Shown: in pieces, positions 56,927 to 64,000 of the stretch
How the letters are laid out: every line of letters starts with the position of its first letter
Position numbering within the stretch: the stretch's first letter is position 1
DNA from: Chamaecyparis obtusa
Lineage: Eukaryota > Streptophyta > Pinopsida > Cupressales > Cupressaceae
Direction: 5' to 3'
NCBI GenBank assembly: GCA_027943335.1
Contig: BSBK01002085.1
Location: 726,501-790,500, forward strand
DNA length: 64,000 nt
Made by a program: the position numbers and the translations under genes
The notes under the pieces: model-generated
The model's input: the letters and a program-made list of their open reading frames with translations, nothing else
Told to the model about the DNA's origin: nothing
Database searches by the model: none

Positions 56927-59900
56927 ATGGTATCATCATCCTCTATCGTGAAGCTGATCAAAGGAAATCAAGTGGACCGATCTTCATATGATATTGCCGC
57001 GATTCAGAAGAGGGAAAACAACATGGCTAGTGCACTGTCGGCTATACCAGATGGTGTCTTCATGACAGAAGATGTGATTGTGTTTATCCACGCCAAGTAG
57101 GAAGAACTTGGTGAGACATTCATTCAGAGTGAGTATCTCTCGCTGTGTGAGGACAGAAGACTTCAAGACCGATATGCAAAGCTGGTGTCATCCGGTTTTA
57201 TGAACAGAGTCACCTATCCAACTATCTTCCGGCCCGACTAGATTTGATTGGTCCTTAGTCAAGTGCACGATCGAGGGTTTTGGCTCCAAAAGGGTGCAGT
57301 TACAGAGATAACAAAAGAGGATTTGCATTTCGTGACTAGGCACTGTTAGGAAGGGGAAGCTTTAACCCTACGAACAATCTCCAATGCAATCGTCACAAAG
57401 CTGATGAAATCAAAATCCGAAGGTCGCCTCATGATAGTGAACGACATCGAAGACGAAGGGGTTCGGTTTGCATCCGCGGTGAAAGGTTCTAAAATCTATC
57501 AGTCCATTAATCTGAACAGTATACCGGGAGGAGCCATACATGCCGCTCACCGAATAATGTATGATAACGCCAAATATGATATATGCGGAATGCTCCAAGG
57601 GAAAATATTTGAAAATATGAAGAAGCTCGGTATTGTTAGGAAGAAATCTATGAAGTACGGGACCCTACTCGTATGTCTCTACTTCTACTATCAAAGTTTC
57701 TTCCCGGGAATTGGCAAAGTGACATGGAAAACCGACAGACTAGTCATGCACCAAATAGCTGAATTGGCCAACCAATTGGGAAACCAGTTAGGTAATGTAA
57801 TGAACGAATATTTTGAGGCATTTCAACTAAGGATGCACGCAAGGGAGCGGGTGTCGTCAACCATTGTTGACTTATACAAGGATGATGTGTGTTTTCTGGT
57901 TTCCACCGAACATTGCATCATTCAAGTAGTGGAACCGAGAACAGAATATGCTCCTGAGCTGGGATATGAGATCACTACCAAGATTGTTAAGGCATATGTT
58001 GATGCCCTGAATGAAGCAAATCTGGATCTCACTGCAAACCGGTTCGGTACATTCACAGAGATTCAAGAGAATCTACAGAAGAGGGCATCGATCAAGAATG
58101 TCTACACCAAAAGGGTCCCCACACCAAAGAAGAAACTAGTGACAGAGCAACTCAAGGGCTCGCAGGAAGAAAGAAAAACTAGTAACCAGTACCCAAGAGG
58201 GACAACAAGAGGAGACAGATTTAGAAGACACAGTTCCTCTAATCAAAGGGAAGAGGGGTTCAAGAAAACCGGTAAAGGGGGATCCACCAAGAAGTAGGAA
58301 GCCCACAATTGATGAATTTGTGGCAGGATTGAAAGAAACCAGTGGAATGGGTTCAGTAAACAGAAGATATTAGTTTCCGAATGATGAAGACATGAGGAAG
58401 ATTGAAGAAGCGGTAGTGCATTGCATTCATAAGTATAATCTGCACCCTACCGAACTTCACAAGATTGTACTGGAGGATCTCCTACAAATTCTTGAAGCTA
58501 GATAGAAAGCTTCAATGGACAGAGAAAAGGAGTTGAGGATATGAGCTCTTCTAGAGGTTCAAAACCATCTCACTCTAGAAGAAGCCACTGAACAGGCTGA
58601 ACTGCATTAGCAAACCTTCTTAGCAAAAAGGAGGATTGGTCTCATGCTTGTTGGAGAAGCTGAGAGAGTGCATGATGGAGTAGTGATGTGGACCAAACTT
58701 CTTCAGACCCAAAAGCAAGTAGAGGAAGCATGCCAAAGAACAACAGTTCAACTGGTCACTGGCACTGGTTAAGGAAAAGGAGTGCTTGGAGTTGAGGCAC
58801 CGATAATTGTAGATATCAGTGATGAACAAGGCAGTGACTATGCAGCACGTCCAACCGTTCTCATCTCTTCGAGAAAAGGTAACACTCACCCTATGTCTGT
58901 AAATGATATTGTTGATGAGGTAATGGACTTCAGAGAAGTAGATAATGTTGCTACGTGGTACAATGTACTAGAAGAAGATGATAAACAGGCAGTAATTATA
59001 GCCATTGTGGAAACTTTTATGGATTATCATAAAACTCCAAGGGACTACAGGTCCAAGTTCCCACCGGAACTCAATTCTAGGCTTCAGACAAATGGAGAAC
59101 CGGTCTAGGCACAAACACGAGGATCAATAGGGAAACATTGTTAAAAGTAAGACCTCGTCTCAGTGAAGATAGAATAAAGCTTCTACTGGAGGAAGCAGCA
59201 ATGAACTTGGATACCAAGTATAGAGTTGCCCAGATACTAAATGGATATGAGAATCAAGTCTATAAAGAGACTCTGGACTTCTGCCAACAGTATGACTTCA
59301 GTACACTTGAAAAATCAGGTCCTCGGGATCAAACTGAACAAGTACAGGCACCACTGGTTCAATTCACTACTCGTGAAGAACCTACAACTAATAATTTAAA
59401 TGTTCAAGCAGAGGAGTTCACATCTGGTGAACATATAAACATTGAACGGGTAGAACATGAACTAGGAAATGAAATTCCTATGGGAGAGTTACATACAGCT
59501 GAAAAGCAGCACACAGAAGGAGTCCCACCGGAAGAACAACTTCAACAAGAACAGGATGTCCCACCAGAAGTTGAAGTGCCACCAGAAGAAGAAGCTCAGA
59601 ATAAAGAAGAAGCAGCTGCTAAAGAAGACCTACCGGGAGAAGAGGCGCAACCGAGAGATGCAGCTCAAGAAGGAAATGAAGAAAATAAAGAATAGGAGCA
59701 AGACATTCCTGTACAAATTGAGCAAGCTCAACCGGAATAGGAGCCCAAGCAAAAGGAGCAAGCAGATATTCCAACAAGCTCCTCATCAAAAAGAAAATTA
59801 TCATTTGCTGAGGATAAAGAAGCCAAAAGGAGCAAGGCCATCGATACAGTGGTAGACATCAACAAGATGTCAACAAGGCAGCTCAAGGAGCTGACCAAGA

Positions 59901-60561
59901 GGAAACAGGACATGGTCCTGACCACTGTTAAGAATATCTTGTGCAACTTCGCGCCTGATGCCGACATAGATGAAGATGAACCTGTGATAGATCAGCTAGA
60001 AGTCTTGGCACAAGCAATCGGTGATGATCTGACCAATCTAGAAACTGTAGCCATAGACCACTATGAGAAGAAGAGTCAAACAACTTAAAAGTTCTTCAGC
60101 AGCATATCCAAGTTGCAAGAAGTTTGATGACTAGGACTTCAAGCTTTGAAATATTTTTGCAAGATCTGACGGAGAAGTCTGCAAAGACCTTAGAAGATAT
60201 TAGAGTCTTGTCTTCTCAATTTGACATCAAAAATAAGTCTGCAACAAATTTTAGTAGAGAAATGACCAGTCTGGCTCTAATTCTCAAAAAGACTGCAGAA
60301 GAGGAAAATAAGAGAATCCAAGATATTATTAGATTTCAGTTATTTTTGGCACCAACATTTGACTCCATGCAGCAAACAACAACTTTTACAGATATTCTAA
60401 TCAATGAACCAGATTATAAAACTGTGGAAGATATGGAGAACATCATTGTTTCTCTAAAAGCAGCCCAAAAGAACATTGAATATGTAACCGGTCAATGGGC
60501 ACCGTTTTTTCACTTTGCCAAGACAATCTATAAGGATATCTTCACAAAGCTACAAATGTGA
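56927..60561 (+). pseudogene. Element C ORF2: second copy of the very long unknown protein
   Basis: The ATG at 56927 matches B ORF2. Long open pieces are 57404-58297, 59138-59695 and 60124-60561 (TGA at 60559). Conserved blocks include YATLLVCLYFYYQSFFPGIG (GTLLVCLYFYYQSFFPGIG here), MHQIAELANQLGNQL, SVNDIVDEVMDF, LEEDDKQAVIIAIVETFMDY, NMDTKYRVA-type sequence near 59200, and NFEIFLQDLTEKS (SFEIFLQDLTEKS here). The acidic Glu-rich tract (59400-59700) is longer than in B, with repeated PPEE units. Frameshifts lie near 58300, 58750 and 60085. Comparison with B shows which stops are recent. Confidence 0.75.
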
Positions 60562-60832
60562 AATCCTAAGTAAAGCTTAACCCTTTGTCCTATGGAGGCA
60601 AAAAGGGGAAGAAGACAGAAGAAGCAGAAGAAATAGAAAGTTCAAATGGGAAGCAGAGCAATCCTCAAGGTCAGCAAAGGAACAGGTCAAAACAACTACA
60701 CAACAAACTGGAGCAATCAGACAGGGGAAGTGTGCCACAAAGGAAAGAGAAGTCTACAAGAACAAGGTATAAAATGTCACAAGTGAGTATGGTTTTGTGT
60801 ATGGTTTTGCCACCAATGACAAAGTGGAAGAT

Positions 60833-61263
60833 TATTAGCAATTTAAGTTGTCATTACTGTAACCCACAAACACCATTCCCACCGGTAAAGGTTCACCGGT
60901 CACTCAGGTTACTTTAAAAGCACCAATGGACACTAGAAACAGAGTGTATGCATCGGTTGACTAAATAGAAAGATTCACCGGTAGACCAAACCAAGTACAT
61001 AGTACCAGTCTTATGTTGCATACAGGGATGAGCTGCGTATAAGGGTATGCCTGTCTAACTACATAAAGATCTACTCCGTATTCTGCAGAGCAATTTGAGT
61101 TAAAACCGGAATATGCAGAGCATCCACTGCTCTGAAGTGGAGTTAGCTCTTTAATAGGAAATAGCTTTATTTCTACGGATGTTTTCAAGGTAAACTCCAA
61201 ATTGGAACGCAAAACTTTTTGCTAGTTGCATGATTTAATGTTGAGTTTACAGCCTGGTGGTTC
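60833..61263 (+). repeat. 3' LTR of element C, left part only
   Basis: Starts TATTAGCAATTTAAG (the TG has become TA) and follows the C 5' LTR to cctggtggttc, where element E is inserted; the remainder should lie beyond E outside the window. Polypurine tract gacaaagtggaagat at 60818-60832. Confidence 0.88.
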
Positions 61264-62762
61264 TGATGAACTACAACTGACTGAATACTTGAATGATTTG
61301 AAGATCAGTGATTAGAGATCACCGAGTTTTTGAAATGATATGTAAGATAATTAAATCAGTCATTATGTTGTCATTGATGTCAACTTGTTTTGACAGTACT
61401 TATTATGTTAGTTACAAACATCTAAACATCTGAAGAAGGGAGAAGAGATAAAGAACTGAGATATCTACATGGAGAAAGATGGATATGATAGATGAGGATA
61501 AGGAATACCTTGGGTAACTTATTGATGAGTCTATGACTTTATATTGTTAACTTGATTATGTTGCATTAATCTATTATGAAGATGGAAGCAAAATTGTACA
61601 AGGCAATGTGGTCGGTAAATGAAGCATTTCAGTATACACCGAACCAGTGTAGTGTATACCGAACGACAATATTAACCAAGCTTGTTTTCACCAACGCATT
61701 TCTTTGCTAACCGAGTATCGATGAAAGTATTAAATGCTTAGTTCAGCCGACTGAATTTGATGAGCTGGAAATTGTTATGATTTCGAGATTGAAGATAAAT
61801 TTTGTTATAAGATCCACGACTGACAAAATTCAGAGAAGATCTAAAGGATGGAATTGAAACATGTTTCTGACACAACTGTCGAGGAAGGTTTAAGAGGCAA
61901 AATCAACAAAGAAGATTAAGCGGCAAAATTTGATGGTTGATATGAAAACGGTTTATCTGTCTATATAAGAGATATGAGTTTCACTGTTGAAACTATGCCG
62001 GAAGAAAGAAGACTGTAAAGATTTCACATGAATACAGTTTCATGCATGCCTAATCAGACTGGTTGAAGAAGAACCGAACTGCAGAGTTAACCGAGCGTCA
62101 GAGAGCTATTACCAAGTGAAAGTAAGTTGGGGAAGTGAATTGAAATATTGATCAGAGGATTTGTATGGCCTTATAATAGATCTGAACATCTGCAAATTAA
62201 GAAGTATTGTAATTAGATCAACTACTGTTTCAGTTTAACCATTGATACAAAAACTCTCCTAACCGAGTGGACTTAACCGTCTTATGTTATGCCCCTATGT
62301 CATTCAATGAATGTACATTGTTATCCTATCAACCCCATAGTAAATGCTGGTTGAACAATAACTGTTAGTCTTAAATCCTCTAACAAGGTCACACCTAACA
62401 GTGTGTTTGTAACCTTTAACAAGGTTGGCTCTTCACCGAGCTCACTTCAAAAGATTGAAAGTTATTTTGGGTTACCGATCCGAGGTGGTTTTTCCCTTAA
62501 CAGGGTTTCCATGTTAAATCATTGTGCTATGTGTTTTTGTGATGATTTCTTTATTGTCATACTTTACATACTGCATATTTGATTTGGTCGGTAATCACAG
62601 TGAGTAGATTAACTGGTAATCGGTAAAAGGCACAGACAGTTTAATAGTTTATGTTACCGAGCTACAAAATTTGTTGAAATTGTTTTGAGAGTTACATCTT
62701 TGTTTTTCGGACTATAGGATAACTGATCTAACTGATTCACCCCCCTCTCAGTTATTCTAACA
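61264..62762 (+). repeat. 5' LTR of copia E (1,499 bp)
   Basis: Starts TGATGAACTACAACTG and ends GTTATTCTAACA, with TATA box CTATATAAG at 61961-61969. Short inverted motifs (CCTCTAACAAGG, CCTTTAACAAGG, CCCTTAACAGGG) lie at 62375-62515, and CTGATTCACCCCCCTCTC about 20 bp before the end. Confidence 0.88.
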
Positions 62763-62764
62763 AT

Positions 62765-62776
62765 TGGTATCAGAGC
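62765..62776 (+). other. Primer-binding site of copia E
   Basis: TGGTATCAGAGC, perfect initiator Met-tRNA complement, two bases after the LTR end. Confidence 0.9.
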
Positions 62777-62828
62777 ACATTGGTTGCTTGGAACAAAATT
62801 TTAAGGACTTCAGCAGAAAAATCACAAG

Positions 62829-63720
62829 ATGTATAAGAGGAAAGTGTCGAAGCTGAACAAGGACAACTTTACAATATGGCAAAGCCGAATGAAACTTCAC
62901 ATATCTGGAATCGGGGATTCTGCCCTACATCTACTTGAACATGGCTACTTACAACCACCGACTGGACCTTTGACTCTTGATCAACTGAAAGATCAACATG
63001 AACACAATATGACTATGATAGAGATTGCTGCTGCTCTATCTGATGCTAAATTTAAGGATGTCAAAGATTGCATTACTTCAAAGGAAATGTGGGATAAACT
63101 TGCTCAAGTCTATGGTGGTGATGCAAATGTGAAGAGAGCCAGAGCTGAAAGCTAGAGAGGCAGATTTGATGATATGAAAATGAAGGAGAAAACATTACAC
63201 AATATTCAAACTGAATTAAAGAGGTAGTCAATGCTATCCGAGGATCTGGTGGTGTCATTGATGAAGATACAGTGGTAAGTAAGATTCTAAGAACCTTGTT
63301 GCCTGCATATGCAATCAAAATATCTGCTATACATGAAATGAGGTCTGCTCCTAGTAGCACTCTTACTCTTGATAGTCTGATTGGTAAGCTAACAACTTTT
63401 GAGTTGAACAATTTTGATAATAGTGTTGTACCGTCTGTTGAGTCTTCTTTTGTCTTCTCTGAAGATCAGTAAATCTAGCAGTAGACATGATATGAGGAAT
63501 AACAGTGATAGTAATACTGATGATGAGCTTGATGAACTTGAAGCTCTTATGGCCAGGAGGCTGCCTAAAGGTAAAGGTAGATATAAGGGAAAATTACCTT
63601 TAGCTTGTTTTAACTGTAGAGAAGTTGGCCATATTGCTGCTAGATGTCCCAACAGGAAGGAGGAAGATAAAGACCAAGACCGATCTAGTGATGGAAGCTA
63701 TGGAAGAAGAAACAACAGAG
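62829..63720 (+). pseudogene. Copia E gag (UBN2-type capsid and zinc knuckle), disrupted
   Basis: The ATG at 62829 opens MYKRKVSKLNKDNFTIWQSR, a typical copia Gag start, followed by SALHLLEHGYLQPP and MWDKLAQVYGG. A TAG at 63153-63155 and a one-base loss near 63222 follow, then SKILRTLLPAYAIKISAI (frame of 63272-63472) and another shift near 63470. The zinc knuckle CFNCREVGHIAARC is at 63607-63650. Gag packages the element RNA. Confidence 0.88.
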
Positions 63721-64000
63721 GTTACCAACACTACAACAGAAATAACCGAGATCACAAAGATAAGGGCAAAAAGGCATGTTATTTGGTTGAAGATGAGGAC
63801 ACCGACACCGACACCGATGGTGATGTTGAGGTAGTGTTTGTTGCAATGAAAGATGATTCAGAAGAAGAGGAAAGGCATGTAGAAATAGCACTCATTTCTA
63901 AAATTAGTAAAAATGATACTTGGATCATTGATAGTGGCTGTACACATCACATGACTAGCGATGAAGATAAGTTTGATCATATTGAGCATTATAATGGAGG
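63721..64000 (+). pseudogene. Copia E linker and protease start (partial at window end)
   Basis: After an Asn/Arg/Tyr-rich linker and an acidic segment with three DT repeats (DEDTDTDTDGD), the copia protease active site WIIDSGCTHHMTSD appears at about 63920-63965. The window ends 30 bp later. The frame is open from about 63475 to the end. Confidence 0.85.

Larger units (their letters stand above)
48110..61263 (+). mobile_element. Non-autonomous LTR element C (family of B), interrupted by D and cut by E
   Basis: The 5' LTR (48110-49211), primer site (49214), truncated ORF1 (49270-49753), then inserted element D (49754-56888), ORF2 (56927-60561), polypurine tract and part of the 3' LTR (60833-61263), where element E is inserted. 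About 1.3 kb present in B (39035-40335: zinc knuckles and the promoter-like region) is missing at the D right junction. The left flank is GCAAC (48105-48109); the right flank is beyond the window. C and B are distinct copies, with well over 10 percent difference by eye. Confidence 0.9.
61264..64000 (+). mobile_element. Copia element E, 5' part
   Basis: 5' LTR (61264-62762), primer site (62765), gag, zinc knuckle and protease start; the rest is off the window. The left flank GGTTC (61259-61263) is the expected TSD. LTR end region and primer spacing match B and C, making E the best candidate for the autonomous-type relative of that family. Confidence 0.88.

Overview
The window looks like intergenic DNA from a land plant with a large, transposon-filled genome. 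A gymnosperm is plausible because the nested insertions are old and heavily mutated, but this is inference. Support for a plant: PPR-repeat gene remains, plant-type Ty1/copia and Ty3/gypsy elements with initiator-Met-tRNA primer sites, a plant LINE RNase H fragment, and two spliceable exons resembling the pre-SET region of the plant histone methyltransferase SUVR5. I see no rRNA, tRNA or CRISPR and no complete host gene.

Left third (1-25.1 kb). The window opens in the 3' end of a non-autonomous LTR element whose 3' LTR ends at 2481. A decayed PPR gene on the minus strand (about 5.75-9.72 kb) is split by a solo LTR (6863-8285, TSD GTTTA). A truncated gypsy element, here called G (10352-23803: 5' LTR, gag, protease, RT, RNase H, integrase), follows. 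It carries three insertions or rearrangements: a complete non-autonomous element L (12048-18066, TSD CCTGG), a solo LTR of a second family (19870-21297, TSD GGTAG), and at its broken end a 1.28-kb near-perfect palindrome (23804-25081).

Middle (25.1-33.2 kb). This is the least transposon-dense part. It holds the SUVR5-like exons, a degenerate LINE RNase H fragment, a seven-unit 44-bp minisatellite, and AT-rich DNA ending in an (AT)n tract.

Right half (33.2-64 kb). Copia element A (33200-47109, minus strand, TSD ATATA) sits in the (AT)n tract. Inside its protease region lies element B (37412-45416, TSD ATTGT), an LTR element with a coiled-coil/zinc-knuckle ORF1 and a very long unknown ORF2 in place of pol. 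A second member, C (48110 to beyond 61263), is broken by D (49754-56888, minus, same family as L). D's left LTR contains another solo LTR (51030-51882, TSD AAAAA). C's 3' LTR is interrupted by copia element E (61264 to the end).

Main biological message: two families of non-autonomous retroelements (L/D and B/C) each carry long proteins I cannot assign. Each shares LTR ends, primer site and leader structures with an autonomous-type element in the same window (gypsy G for L/D, copia E for B/C), so trans-mobilisation is plausible. B also has a promoter-like block directly upstream of its unknown ORF2. All coordinates were read by eye; element boundaries backed by target-site duplications are the firmest.
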